From Micromonospora olivasterospora (GTDB taxonomy: Bacteria; Actinomycetota; Actinomycetes; Mycobacteriales; Micromonosporaceae): a stretch of 64,000 bases of DNA. Below, piece after piece: positions 10,025-19,020 of the stretch. Numbering within the stretch: position 1 is the stretch's first letter; every line of letters begins with the position of its first letter. A model generated the notes under the pieces. The model was given only the letters and a program-made list of their open reading frames with translations. It was not told the origin of the DNA and searched no databases. The stretch spans positions 2,604,001 to 2,668,000 of the forward strand of contig NZ_VLKE01000001.1 in the NCBI RefSeq assembly GCF_007830265.1, given 5' to 3'. A program made the position numbers and the translations under genes.

Positions 10025-10504
10025 TCAGGACCAGGCGCGGCGCAGCGCCACGCCCGCTTCCAACTCCAGCAGCGTCACCTTGCGCGGCAGTCCGCCGCCG
10101 AAGCCGACCAGCTTGCCGCCGGCCCCGACGATCCGGTGGCAGGGCACCAGCACCGGAATCGGGTTGCGGTTGCAGGCCACGCCGACCGCCCGGGCCGCAC
10201 CCGGGTCCCCGACCGCCTTCGCCACCTCGCCGTAGGTCAGCGTCTCGCCGTACGGGATGCGGGTCATCTCCCGCCAGACCGCGCGCTCGAACTCCGAGCC
10301 CCGGCGCGCCACCACCGGCACCGTGAACCGGGTCAGCTCACCGGCGAAGTACGCCCGCAGCTCCGCCAGCGCCCGCCCGGACAGCTCGTCGACCGGGGTG
10401 TCGGCCGCCGTCTCCACCCGCCCGAAGTGCGCGCCGCACACTCCGTCGTCGTCGGTCGCCACGGAGAACTCGCCGATCGGGGAGTCGAGCACGGTCCAGC
10501 GCAC
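10025..10504 (-). CDS. ogt: Methylated-DNA--protein-cysteine methyltransferase
   Basis: 159 residues. A suicidal repair protein that transfers alkyl groups from O6-alkylguanine to its own Cys. The active-site motif PCHRIVG is present (VPVLVPCHRIVGAGGKLVGFGGGL), with the Asn/Arg hinge in ACNRNPIP and the DNA-binding RIPYGETLTYGEVA. Length and layout match single-domain Ogt/MGMT enzymes. It stands alone, convergent to ino1. Confidence 0.95.
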   Translation of the reverse strand: MRWTVLDSPIGEFSVATDDDGVCGAHFGRVETAADTPVDELSGRALAELRAYFAGELTRFTVPVVARRGSEFERAVWREMTRIPYGETLTYGEVAKAVGDPGAARAVGVACNRNPIPVLVPCHRIVGAGGKLVGFGGGLPRKVTLLELEAGVALRRAWS

Positions 10505-10712
10505 CCGTCGATTATCCCTCCGGGTCCCGCCCGGCGATCGGCACCAGGGTCTCCCCGGCGAGGGGCCTGCCGGCCGCGTCGAGCGGGGTCACCGGGACGG
10601 CCTCGTCGGACTCCGCGACGACGGACACGGGGACCAGGAACACACGTCCGCCACCGGCGGTGTCCCCGGGAGCGCCGGCGGAGGCGTTGCGCGGCGTCGT
10701 TACCGTCGGGTC

Positions 10713-11225
10713 GTGGCCACGGGCACCCTCACCTTCCTCATCATCGGCGGCGCGGGCGTCGGCGTACTGGCGCTGGCCCTGCTCGGCACCGAGCTGCTCC
10801 AGTTCGGCCACGCCGACGTCGACGGGCCCGTGTCGGTCGAGGCGGTGGCCGGGTTCGCGGGCGCGTTCGGCTTCGGGGCGGCGATCGTCAACGAGTTGCT
10901 CGGCGGTCGTACCCCCGGGATGATCGCGGCGGCGGTGGCCGGCGGCGCGCTCGCGGCGGTGCCCACGGCGTGGCTGGCGGCCCGGCTCAGCCGGTCGGCG
11001 CGGAACATGCGCACCGACCCCACCCCGACCCGCAGCGACCTCGTCGGCGCGCTCGGCCTGGTCGTGACGCCGGTGCCCGTCGGCGGCTACGGCGAGGTAC
11101 GCGTCCGCGTCGCCGGACAGCCGGTGAAGCTCAACGCCCGCGCCGACGAACCGATCGCCGTAGGCGCCCGGGTCTTCGTGGTGGAGGCCCTGAGCGAGAC
11201 CAGCGTGCACGTCGAAACATACTGA
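10713..11225 (+). CDS. NfeD-like membrane protein
   Basis: 170 residues from a GTG at 10713. Three hydrophobic segments (FLIIGGAGVGVLALALLG; VEAVAGFAGAFGFGAAIV; MIAAAVAGGALAAVPTAWLA) precede a C-terminal OB-fold-like domain (GALGLVVTPVPVGGYGEVRVRVAGQPVKLNAR...IAVGARVFVVE), the layout of NfeD/YuaF partners of flotillins. It ends 26 nt before the flotillin start. This pairing is a widespread two-gene unit linked to membrane microdomains. No clear Shine-Dalgarno site is visible at this GTG. Confidence 0.85.
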   Translation: MATGTLTFLIIGGAGVGVLALALLGTELLQFGHADVDGPVSVEAVAGFAGAFGFGAAIVNELLGGRTPGMIAAAVAGGALAAVPTAWLAARLSRSARNMRTDPTPTRSDLVGALGLVVTPVPVGGYGEVRVRVAGQPVKLNARADEPIAVGARVFVVEALSETSVHVETY

Positions 11226-11251
11226 GAACCCCCCGCAGAGACGGAAAATCC

Positions 11252-12748
11252 ATGCCTCTCGTCATCGCCATCGGCGGCGCGATCCTCCTCGCCGTCGTCC
11301 TCGTCCTGTTCGTGCTCTCCCGGATCAAGGTCGCCGGGCCCAACGAGGCGTTCATCGTCACCGGGCGCAAGGGCCGGACCACCCAGACGGCGGACGGCGG
11401 TCGCTCGACCGACATGTCCGGCCAGAAGGTCGTCCTCGGCGCGTCGGTCTTCGTCCTGCCGGTGGTGCAGAAGCTCCAGTCGCTGGACCTGTCCAGCCGC
11501 CGGATCGACGTCGGGATCAAGGGCGCCGTGAGCAAGCAGGGCATCCGCACCGAACTGCACGGCGTGGCCATCGTCAAGGTCGGCGGCACCGAGGACGCCA
11601 TCCGCGCCGCCGCCCAGCGCTTCCTGCACCAGCAGTCCGAGATCGACAACTTCACCCGGGAGGTGCTGGCCGGCGCGCTGCGCTCGATCGTCGGCCGGCT
11701 CACCGTCGAGGAGATCATCCGCGACCGGGCGGCGTTCGCCAGCGCGGTGGCCGAGGAGGCCGAGCACTCGATGACCAACCAGGGGCTGGTGCTCGACACG
11801 TTCCAGCTCCAGGACATCCTGGCCGAGGGGTCGTACCTGCAGGACCTGGGGCGGCCGGAGGCGGCGCGGGTCCTCAAGGACGCCTCGATCGCCGAGGCCC
11901 GGGCCCGGCAACAGGCCGAGCAGGAGCGGCTGCTGGCCGAGGGGGCCATCGCCGAGGCGAACCGGAACCTGGCGCTGAAGCAGGCCGCCATCCAGGCCGA
12001 GATCGACGCCGCCAAGGCGAAGTCGGCGGCGGCCGGGCCGCTCGCCCAGGCCGAGCGGGACCAGGCGATCCTCTCCGAGCAGCAGAAGGTGGCCGAGCGC
12101 AACGCCGAGCTGAAGCAGCGCCAGCTCGACACGGAGGTGCGCAAGCCCGCCGACGCGGCCCGGTACAAGGTCGAGCAGGAGGCCGAGGCGGCCCGCAACG
12201 CGGCGGTGCTCAACGCCGACGCCCAGCGGCAGGCCACGATCGCCGCCGCCCAGGCCGCCGCCGAACAGGCCCGGCTCACCGGTGAGGGCGAGCGGGCCCG
12301 GCGGGCCGCGCTGGCCGAGGCGAACGCGATCGAGGGCGCCAAGGAGGGCGAGGCCGAGCAGCGCCGGCGTACCGCCATCGCCGAGGCGGTCGAGCGGGAG
12401 GGCCAGGCCGAGGCCGCGGCCATCCTGGCGAAGGGCCAGGCGGAGGCCGAGGCGATGGCGCGCAAGGCCGACGCCTTCGCCGCGTACGGGGAGGCCGCGG
12501 TGCTGGACCTGCTGGTCCGGGTGCTGCCGCAGGTGGTCGAGGCGGCCAGCGCCCCGATCGGCGCGATCGACAAGATGACGGTGATCTCCACCGACGGCGC
12601 GTCGTCGCTGACGAAGTCGGTGGCTAGCAACGTGGCGCAGGGCCTCCAGCTCGGCACCGACCTGACGGGCATCGACCTGGCCGGCCTGCTCGCCAAGCTC
12701 GGCGCCGCCCAGCGCAACGGCGCCGCCCCGCCCGCCGTCGACGCCTGA
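11252..12748 (+). CDS. Flotillin / SPFH-domain protein
   Basis: 498 residues from the ATG at 11252, downstream of an AGAGACGG site. An N-terminal TM (LVIAIGGAILLAVVLVLFVLS) leads into a SPFH/band-7 domain (KVAGPNEAFIVTGRKG ... LQSLDLSSRRIDVGIKGAVSKQGI). A long Ala/Glu-rich coiled coil follows at residues ~200-420 (EARARQQAEQERLLAEGAIAE repeats), then a C-terminal oligomerisation region. This is classic flotillin/YqiK architecture: a membrane scaffold working with the NfeD-type protein encoded just upstream. Confidence 0.93.
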   Translation: MPLVIAIGGAILLAVVLVLFVLSRIKVAGPNEAFIVTGRKGRTTQTADGGRSTDMSGQKVVLGASVFVLPVVQKLQSLDLSSRRIDVGIKGAVSKQGIRTELHGVAIVKVGGTEDAIRAAAQRFLHQQSEIDNFTREVLAGALRSIVGRLTVEEIIRDRAAFASAVAEEAEHSMTNQGLVLDTFQLQDILAEGSYLQDLGRPEAARVLKDASIAEARARQQAEQERLLAEGAIAEANRNLALKQAAIQAEIDAAKAKSAAAGPLAQAERDQAILSEQQKVAERNAELKQRQLDTEVRKPADAARYKVEQEAEAARNAAVLNADAQRQATIAAAQAAAEQARLTGEGERARRAALAEANAIEGAKEGEAEQRRRTAIAEAVEREGQAEAAAILAKGQAEAEAMARKADAFAAYGEAAVLDLLVRVLPQVVEAASAPIGAIDKMTVISTDGASSLTKSVASNVAQGLQLGTDLTGIDLAGLLAKLGAAQRNGAAPPAVDA

Positions 12749-12757
12749 CGTGAGAAG

Positions 12758-12792
12758 AGGGCCCCTGTTCAGAGAGCTTGAGCAGGGGCCCT
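12758..12792. terminator. Terminator between convergent flotillin and pcnA genes
   Basis: Inverted repeat AGGGCCCCTG (12758-12767) / CAGGGGCCCT (12783-12792), with a short extra TCA/TGA pairing in the 15-nt loop. Confidence 0.8.
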
Positions 12793-12815
12793 TCGCAATG
12801 CTCTCGGGGCCCGTC

Positions 12816-14276
12816 TCAGTCGGTCAGGCCCTGCTCGCGGGCCCAGCGGAGCAGCTCCGCCTCGGCCTCGTCGCGGTCCAGCGGGCCGCGCTCCAGGCGC
12901 AGCTCCTTCAGGTGCTTCCAGGCTTGCCCCACGACCGGCCCCGGCGGCACGCCGAGCAGCTCCATGATCGCGTTGCCGTCCAGGTCGGGGCGGACCCGGG
13001 CCAGGTCCTCCTCCGCCGCGATCCGGGCAATCCGCTCCTCCAGCGCGTCGTAGTCGGCGGCGAGCTGGGCGGCCTTGCGACGGTTGCGGGTGGTGCAGTC
13101 CGAGCGGGTCAGCTTGTGCAGCCGGGGCAGCAGGTCACCGGCGTCGGTGACGTACCGACGCACCGCCGAGTCGGTCCACTCGCCCCGGCCGTACCCGTAG
13201 AACCGCAGGTGCAGGCCGACCAGCTTGACCACCTGGGAGGTGACGTCCTTCGGATAGCGCAGGGCCTTCATCCGGGCCTTGGTCAGCCGGGCGCCGACCA
13301 CCTCGTGGTGGTGGAAGCTGACCCGGCCGTCCGACCCGACCGCCTTGGTGGCCGGCTTGCCGACGTCGTGCATGAGCGCGGCCATCCGCAGGATGAAGTC
13401 GCAGCCGTCCGTCTCGTACGACACCGCGTTGCGGACGACCGTGAGGGTGTGCTCGTAGACGTCCTTGTGCTGGGCGTGCTCGTCGATCTCCAGCTTGAGC
13501 CCGATCAGCTCGGGCAGAATGCGGTCGGCCAGCCCGGTGTCGACCAGCAGCCGCAGCCCGGTGACCGGGTCGGCGCCGCAGAGCAGCTTGGTGAACTCGT
13601 CCCGGATCCGCTCGGCGGTGATCCGGTCCAGGTCGGCGGCCATCCGGGTCATCGCCTCGCGCACGTCGCGGTGCACGGCGAAACGCAGCTGGGCCGCGAA
13701 GCGGGCCGCCCGCAGCATCCGCAGCGGGTCGTCGCGGAACGACTCGGCGGGGGTGCCGGGGGTACGGATCACCTTCGCGGCGAGGTCGTCGAGCCCGCCG
13801 TGCGGGTCGGTGAACCGGTGCTCGGGCACGCTCACCGCCATCGCGTTGATGGTGAAGTCGCGCCGCCTGAGATCCTCGGTGAGGCTGGTGCCGTACTCGA
13901 CGATCGGGTTGCGGCTCACCTGGTCGTACGCCTCGGCGCGGAACGTGGTGATCTCCAGCCGCAGCCCGTCGCGCTGGCAGCCGATGGTGCCGAACTCGCG
14001 TCCGGTCTCCCAGACCGACTCGGCCCAGCCGCGGACGATCCGCAGGGTCTGGTCGGGGTGGGCGTCGGTGCAGAAGTCGAGGTCCTCACCGAGCCGGCCG
14101 AGCAGCGCGTCGCGCACCGAGCCGCCCACCAGGTGCAGCTCGTGGCCGGCCTTGGCGAACCGGCGACCCAGTTCGTCGGCGACCGGGGAGACGCGGAGCA
14201 GTTCGGCGACGGCGTTGCGCTGGGCGGCGGTGAGTTCGCGGCGGTCGGCGGCGTGGGCAGCGGAGGACTCGGACAT
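12816..14276 (-). CDS. pcnA: CCA-adding tRNA nucleotidyltransferase
   Basis: 486 residues; adds or repairs the tRNA 3' CCA end. Neither tRNA in this window encodes CCA, so such an enzyme is needed. The nucleotidyltransferase head has HLVGGSVRDALLGRLGEDLDFCTDA, with the GS and DxD metal residues, and RRRDFTINAMAV. The neck motif is DPLRMLRAARFAAQL. A C-terminal HD-type segment contains MAALMHDVGKPATK and HHHEVVGA. It corresponds in position to mycobacterial Rv3907c and is divergent from murJ with only 125 nt between starts. Confidence 0.96.
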   Translation of the reverse strand: MSESSAAHAADRRELTAAQRNAVAELLRVSPVADELGRRFAKAGHELHLVGGSVRDALLGRLGEDLDFCTDAHPDQTLRIVRGWAESVWETGREFGTIGCQRDGLRLEITTFRAEAYDQVSRNPIVEYGTSLTEDLRRRDFTINAMAVSVPEHRFTDPHGGLDDLAAKVIRTPGTPAESFRDDPLRMLRAARFAAQLRFAVHRDVREAMTRMAADLDRITAERIRDEFTKLLCGADPVTGLRLLVDTGLADRILPELIGLKLEIDEHAQHKDVYEHTLTVVRNAVSYETDGCDFILRMAALMHDVGKPATKAVGSDGRVSFHHHEVVGARLTKARMKALRYPKDVTSQVVKLVGLHLRFYGYGRGEWTDSAVRRYVTDAGDLLPRLHKLTRSDCTTRNRRKAAQLAADYDALEERIARIAAEEDLARVRPDLDGNAIMELLGVPPGPVVGQAWKHLKELRLERGPLDRDEAEAELLRWAREQGLTD

Positions 14277-14401
14277 GGGATCGCCAGACTATCGGGCCCG
14301 TTCGGGAACTGGTCCGCCGGGCGCGGTTGACACCCGGGAGTTGACTAAGGTCTGGGGATGCGGGCCTGCGCCCGGCACCGACGTACCCCTGGAGGCTGGA
14401 G

Positions 14402-16144
14402 ATGAGCGGCGGTCTCTACCGCAGCGCGAACGCCGCGCAGGGTCGTGGCCGGCCGCCGGGCGACGACGCCACCTTCATCTCGGCGGAGCCGCTGAACCAG
14501 CCCGCCGCGGAGGCCGTCGCGCCGCCGCAGGAGGTGGTCGCGGAGACCAGCGCCGCCGCCAACAGCGCGGTGATGGCCATCGGCAGCCTGGTCAGTCGGG
14601 GTACGGGCTTCATCCGCAACCTGATGATCGGCGCGGCGCTCGGCAACCTGATCGGCAACGTCTACACCACCGCCCAGTTCCTGCCGAACCAGGTGTACGA
14701 GTTCCTGCTCGGCGGGGTGCTGACCAGCGTGCTGGTCCCGGTGCTGGTGCGGCGGCGCAAGCTCGACCCGGACCGCGGCGAGGCGTACGCCCAGCGGCTG
14801 CTCACCCTCGGGGTGCTCACGCTCGCCGTGGCCGCGCTGATCGCGACCGCCTCGGCGTCGGTGCTGACGGCGATCTACGCCAGCGGCAAGGACAAGGCGT
14901 ACGTCGACCTGGTCAACCACCTGTCCTACCTGATGCTGCCGATGCTGTTCTTCACGGGCCTCAGCGCGTTGGTCACCGCCGTGCTGAACACGCGGGGCCA
15001 CTTCGCCGCGCCGATGTGGGCGCCGATCCTGAACAACCTGGTCGTCATCGGCACCTGCGGGCTCTACATCGCCACATTCGGCGCGAAGCCCCTTCAGCCG
15101 GACCAGATGGACGTCGGCCGGATCCTGCTGATCGGCGGCGGCACGCTGCTCGGCGTGGCGGTGCAGACCGCCGGGCTGCTGCCGGCGCTGCGCAAGGTCG
15201 GCTTCCGCTGGAAGTGGCGGTTCGACTTCGGCAGGCTGGGGCTGCGCGAGCTGGCCCACCTCGGCACCTGGATGTTCTGCTACGTGGCGGTCAACCAGGT
15301 CGGCCTGTTCGTGGTGGTCAACCTGCTGACCCGGGCGGCCGGCGAGAACAGCGCCGGCCTCCTGATCTACAACAACGTCTTCCTGCTGCTGATGATGGCG
15401 CACGGCATCATCGCCGTCTCGATCATCACCGCCCTGATGCCGCGGATGAGCGCGGCCGCCGCCGACGGTCGTTTCGCCGACGTGACCGCCGACCTGTCCC
15501 GCGGCACCCGGATGGTCACCGCGGTCCTGGCGCCGATCGCGGTCTGCTACGCCGTGCTGGCCGGCCCGATCTCCGTGGTGGTCTTCCGGTACGGCGCCTT
15601 CACCGGCGAGAACGCCCTGGCCACCTCGGTCGTGCTGCTGGCCGCCGCGGTGGGGCTGGTGCCGTTCGCGATCAGCCAGCTCTTCACGTTCGCGTTCTAC
15701 GCGCTGCCGGACACCAAGACGCCGGCGATGATCAACATTCCGGTGGTGGCGCTGCGGGTGCTGCTGCAGGTCGGGCTCTACCTCGCGTTTTCGGCCACCT
15801 TCGCCGCTGCGGGGATGATGCTCGGCAACGCCATCTCGTACGTCGCGGCGGCGGTGGCCTCCGCCATGCTGCTGCGGCCGAGGGTCGGCCGGATCGGGCT
15901 GGGTCTGATCATGCGGACCATGGGCAAGGTGGTCGTGGCCGCGCTCGGGGCCGCCCTGGTCGGCCTGCTCGTGGTCAACCTGCTGCCCGGCGACCCGGGC
16001 CACCTGAGCTGGTTGGCCGCCGCCGTCCGGCTGGTCGTCGGCGGGGCGGTGATCGGGGGGACGTACCTGGGGCTGGCCATGGTGCTGCGGATCGGCGAGA
16101 TCACCGAGGTGGTCGGGATGGTCCGTCGTCGCCTCGGCCGCTGA
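14402..16144 (+). CDS. murJ: Lipid II flippase MurJ (MviN)
   Basis: 580 residues with 14-15 predicted membrane segments after a ~55-residue soluble N-terminus. It shows the MOP-superfamily MurJ pattern: SLVSRGTGFIRNLMIGAALG with the conserved Arg in the first helix, and LLPMLFF/NTRGHFAAPMWAPILNN. It flips undecaprenyl-PP-linked peptidoglycan precursor. A GGAGGCTGGAG site precedes the ATG. In mycobacteria MviN carries a C-terminal pseudokinase; here the transporter stops at residue 580 and the pseudokinase is the next gene. The NUDIX and DUF6049-type genes that precede murJ in mycobacteria (Rv3908, Rv3909) are absent. Confidence 0.95.
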   Translation: MSGGLYRSANAAQGRGRPPGDDATFISAEPLNQPAAEAVAPPQEVVAETSAAANSAVMAIGSLVSRGTGFIRNLMIGAALGNLIGNVYTTAQFLPNQVYEFLLGGVLTSVLVPVLVRRRKLDPDRGEAYAQRLLTLGVLTLAVAALIATASASVLTAIYASGKDKAYVDLVNHLSYLMLPMLFFTGLSALVTAVLNTRGHFAAPMWAPILNNLVVIGTCGLYIATFGAKPLQPDQMDVGRILLIGGGTLLGVAVQTAGLLPALRKVGFRWKWRFDFGRLGLRELAHLGTWMFCYVAVNQVGLFVVVNLLTRAAGENSAGLLIYNNVFLLLMMAHGIIAVSIITALMPRMSAAAADGRFADVTADLSRGTRMVTAVLAPIAVCYAVLAGPISVVVFRYGAFTGENALATSVVLLAAAVGLVPFAISQLFTFAFYALPDTKTPAMINIPVVALRVLLQVGLYLAFSATFAAAGMMLGNAISYVAAAVASAMLLRPRVGRIGLGLIMRTMGKVVVAALGAALVGLLVVNLLPGDPGHLSWLAAAVRLVVGGAVIGGTYLGLAMVLRIGEITEVVGMVRRRLGR

Positions 16145-16592
16145 CCGGTTTCCACGACGCGCCGGCCGTGCCATCCCAGTACGGAGAGTCACCCTGGATC
16201 ACCAACGCTGGGGATGAGCCTGTGGATAACTCCGCGATTCGCCGCTCGGCGGCCGTACGGACCTGTGGACAACCATCCGTACGGCCGAGCATGGCGGGCC
16301 GTTCGGAGGGAAACCGATCGGCGCCGACCGGGCCGCCACACCGACTCGGCCCCTGCGACGACTACTTGCGGTCAACCTCTAGATTGGCTAGTACATGTGC
16401 CAGCAACGTGGCTGACAACGGTCGTAACCGGACGAGCGCCGCAAGTCCCGGCACCTCAGCCGGGTCCGGCGGGAAGATGACATGTCGGGGAGGCGGGCAA
16501 CCCGGGTAAGGTCGCTCTGACGGGTACGGCTGACCCCGGCGCTCGCGTCGACCCTGTCAGCCGTTACCTGAAGAGGCAGAGCGGGAAGCCAC
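16145..16592. other. 448-nt gap with two perfect DnaA boxes in or near a hairpin
   Basis: No gene is seen. It contains TGTGGATAA at 16221-16229 and TGTGGACAA at 16264-16272, both exact DnaA-box words. The second lies in the loop of a 12-bp inverted repeat, CGGCCGTACGGA (16250-16261) / TCCGTACGGCCG (16276-16287). The hairpin may terminate murJ, bind DnaA, or both. Around 16366-16394, TTGCGG and TAGTAC separated by 17 nt could be a promoter for the pseudokinase gene (weak). Confidence 0.5.
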
Positions 16593-18197
16593 ATGCCCAG
16601 CAGCGCGGGTCCATCGATCGACACGATCACCGAGGGAGGACGGGTGACCCAGGTCGGCGAGGGTCAGGAGGCGGAGGAGAGCGCTCCGCCCGTCATGACC
16701 TTCGGTGCTCCCACGGCCGGTGAGATCCTCGCCGAGCGGTACGAACTGGTCGAGCACATCAACAACGACAGTGCGGGCCGGCTGGTCTGGCGCGGGGTCG
16801 ACGTCGTGCTACGCCGTCCCGTCGCGGTCGTGCTGCGCTACCCGGGTGGCGACTCCGCCACCGAGATGCTGCAGGCGGCCGTCGCCGCCAGCCGCGTCAT
16901 CCACCCCAACCTCGTCGGCGTCTACGACGCGATCGACGAGGGCGAGCGGGCGTACGTCGTCCGCGAGTGGGTCGACGGCCGGTCCCTGCGGGAGCTGGTG
17001 ACCGACGGGCCGCTCGACCCGGGCCGGACGACCGCGATCGGCAATGCGGTGGCCAGCGCACTGGCCGCCGTACACGCCACGGGCATGGTGCACGGCAACG
17101 TCCACCCCGGCACAGTGATGATCAGCGACGAGGGCCGCGTGGTCCTCGCCGACGCCCGCACCGACGGCGCCGACAGCCAGCAGAACGACGTCCGGGCGAT
17201 CGGCGGCATCCTCTACTTCGCGCTGACCGGGCACTGGCCGCATTCCGAGGCTCCGCTGCACGGCGCCAAGGCCGGACACGGCCGCGCCGCGATCCCGGAC
17301 GCCGTACGCGACGGCAGCGGCACCATCGCGGCCCCCCGTCAGGTCCGGGCCGGCGTGCCGGCCTACCTCGACGACCTCACCATGGACCTCCTCGACGTGG
17401 GAGTCGCCCCGCCGCCGTCGGACGTGCTCACGGCCGAGCTCGCCCGGCTCGACATCCCCGTCGAGGACGACCACTACCTCGAGCCGACCGGCCCGCTACG
17501 GTTCGCCGCCGAGCCCGGCGACGAACCGTCGCCGCTGGCGTCGGTCGGCGGGCGCAAGGTGGCGATCGGGATCGCCGGCCTGCTGGCGGTCGCACTGGTC
17601 GGCCTGCTCATCGGGATCAGCGCGCTCGGCGGGGACGACAAGAACCCGCAGACCGAGCCGGTGGCCAAGCCGGCGACCAGCGGCCCGGCCACCGGGGCCC
17701 CGCCCCCGGCCCAGGTGCGCAAGCTGACCGTCGCCGACGTGCGGATCATCGATCCGGACAGCCAGCTCCGGGACGAGCTGGGCGGCGCCGAGAAGGTCAT
17801 CGACGGCGACCAGGACAAGGGCTGGGAGACCGACACCTACACCCAGCCGAAGTTCGGCAACCGCAAGCGCGGCATGGGGATCTGGATCGACCTGGGCGAG
17901 CCGCACACGGTGAAGTCCGTGCAGGCCGAACTCTCCGCCACCGGGGCGTCCGCACAGCTCTTCGCGGGCACCATCGACCCGCCGCCCACCTCGGCGGGCG
18001 ACAAGCAGCTGTTCAACAGCTACAAGAACAGCCCGATCGGGCAGCCCTTCGAGCAGCACGACGGCACGCGGATGACCTTCGACGGGTTCAACGCGGACGC
18101 GAAGTACCAGTACCTGCTGCTCTGGATCACCGAGCTGCCCGCGAACGACCGGGGCTTCCAGATCGGCGTCCAGGAGATCACGGTCCAGGGGTCGTGA
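16593..18197 (+). CDS. Membrane pseudokinase partner of MurJ
   Basis: 534 residues. Residues ~50-290 have a Ser/Thr-kinase-like fold (YELVEHINNDSAGRLVWRGVD; VRDEGERAYVVREWVDGRSL-type hinge), but the catalytic HRD loop reads HGNVHPGTVM and the DFG position reads LADAR. Catalytic Asp residues are therefore missing and it should be inactive. One TM segment (VAIGIAGLLAVALVGLLIGISAL) follows, then an extracellular ~150-residue beta-sandwich-like domain (discoidin-like; GIWIDLGEPHTVKSVQAELS). This matches the C-terminal half of mycobacterial MviN, which recruits the FHA protein FhaA when phosphorylated by PknB. Here it is a separate gene after murJ. Regulation of lipid II flipping is an inference. 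Confidence 0.85.
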   Translation: MPSSAGPSIDTITEGGRVTQVGEGQEAEESAPPVMTFGAPTAGEILAERYELVEHINNDSAGRLVWRGVDVVLRRPVAVVLRYPGGDSATEMLQAAVAASRVIHPNLVGVYDAIDEGERAYVVREWVDGRSLRELVTDGPLDPGRTTAIGNAVASALAAVHATGMVHGNVHPGTVMISDEGRVVLADARTDGADSQQNDVRAIGGILYFALTGHWPHSEAPLHGAKAGHGRAAIPDAVRDGSGTIAAPRQVRAGVPAYLDDLTMDLLDVGVAPPPSDVLTAELARLDIPVEDDHYLEPTGPLRFAAEPGDEPSPLASVGGRKVAIGIAGLLAVALVGLLIGISALGGDDKNPQTEPVAKPATSGPATGAPPPAQVRKLTVADVRIIDPDSQLRDELGGAEKVIDGDQDKGWETDTYTQPKFGNRKRGMGIWIDLGEPHTVKSVQAELSATGASAQLFAGTIDPPPTSAGDKQLFNSYKNSPIGQPFEQHDGTRMTFDGFNADAKYQYLLLWITELPANDRGFQIGVQEITVQGS

Positions 18198-18237
18198 AGC
18201 GGCGGCCGGGAACGGTGCGCCACACCGAGCGGGCGCG

Positions 18238-19020
18238 GTGATGGACGGCCACGGCGAGCAGACGACCGACGCGGCGGCGCGCGGCGTGGGCGGCGCACCG
18301 GTCGCCGTACCCACCGCCTCGCTGCCGGGTACGGCCCCGACCGACGCGGAGCTGCTGCGCGCCCACGCGGCGGGTGACCGGGACGCCTTCACCGAGCTGT
18401 TCCACCGGCACCGGGACCGGCTCTGGGCGGTGGCCCTGCGTACGGTCGGCGACCGCGAGGAGGCGGCGGACGCCCTCCAGGACGCGCTGCTCTCCGCCCA
18501 CCGCGCGGCGGCCCGTTTCCGGGGCGACTCGGCCGTCACCACCTGGCTGCACCGGATCGTGGTGAACGCCTGCCTGGACCGGATCCGCCGCCGGCAGGCG
18601 CACCCGACCGTCCCGCTGCCGGATGGGACGCACGGCGCCGAGGGCGGTTCGTCGACCGGCGGCGTCGAGCCGGCCGCCCCGGCGCAGGACCACGACACCG
18701 CCCTGGTGGTCCGCCAGGCACTTGCCGAACTGCCCGTCGAGCAGCGGGCGGCGCTGGTCCTGGTCGACGTGCAGGGCTACCCGGTGGCCGAGGTGGCTCT
18801 GATCCTCGGCGTGGCGGAGGGGACGGTCAAGAGCCGCTGCGCCCGCGGGCGCGCCCGCCTCGCCCTCGCCCTCGGTCACCTACGCACCGACCACACCCCG
18901 GGCGCGCCGGAAGGGGGCCGGGACGTGCCCACCGTCACGCGCGGGAACCCCCGGCCCACGCAGGACGTCCGATCGGGGTCGGGACGCTCCCGGCGCGACG
19001 CCAACCAGGAGGAATCGTGA
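18238..19020 (+). CDS. sigM: ECF sigma factor SigM
   Basis: 260 residues from GTG 18238 (ATG 18241 equally possible). Region 2 is DAFTELFHRHRDRLWAVALR and DREEAADALQDALLSAHRAA; region 4 is ALAELPVEQRAALVLVDVQG and VAEVALILGVAEGTVKSRCA. The 40-residue N-terminus and a linker at ~125-150 are low-complexity. It overlaps the anti-sigma gene by 4 nt (GTGA) and lies between the MurJ/pseudokinase pair and trxBA, as in mycobacteria. It directs RNA polymerase to a stress regulon. Confidence 0.9.
   Translation: MMDGHGEQTTDAAARGVGGAPVAVPTASLPGTAPTDAELLRAHAAGDRDAFTELFHRHRDRLWAVALRTVGDREEAADALQDALLSAHRAAARFRGDSAVTTWLHRIVVNACLDRIRRRQAHPTVPLPDGTHGAEGGSSTGGVEPAAPAQDHDTALVVRQALAELPVEQRAALVLVDVQGYPVAEVALILGVAEGTVKSRCARGRARLALALGHLRTDHTPGAPEGGRDVPTVTRGNPRPTQDVRSGSGRSRRDANQEES

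Noticed and set aside
10512..10643. 43-codon minus-strand ORF (VFLVPVSVVAESDEAVPVTP) between the alkyltransferase and NfeD-like genes
   Set aside because: The sequence looks protein-like, but it has no ribosome site and no recognised family; left out as unsupported.
14327..14351. TTGACA and TAAGGT as the murJ promoter
   Set aside because: Spacer is only 13 nt, too short for a standard sigma-70 promoter.
14345..16192. 615-residue open frame antisense to murJ
   Set aside because: Low-complexity His/Arg/Gln composition typical of antisense shadows; murJ is clear on the plus strand.
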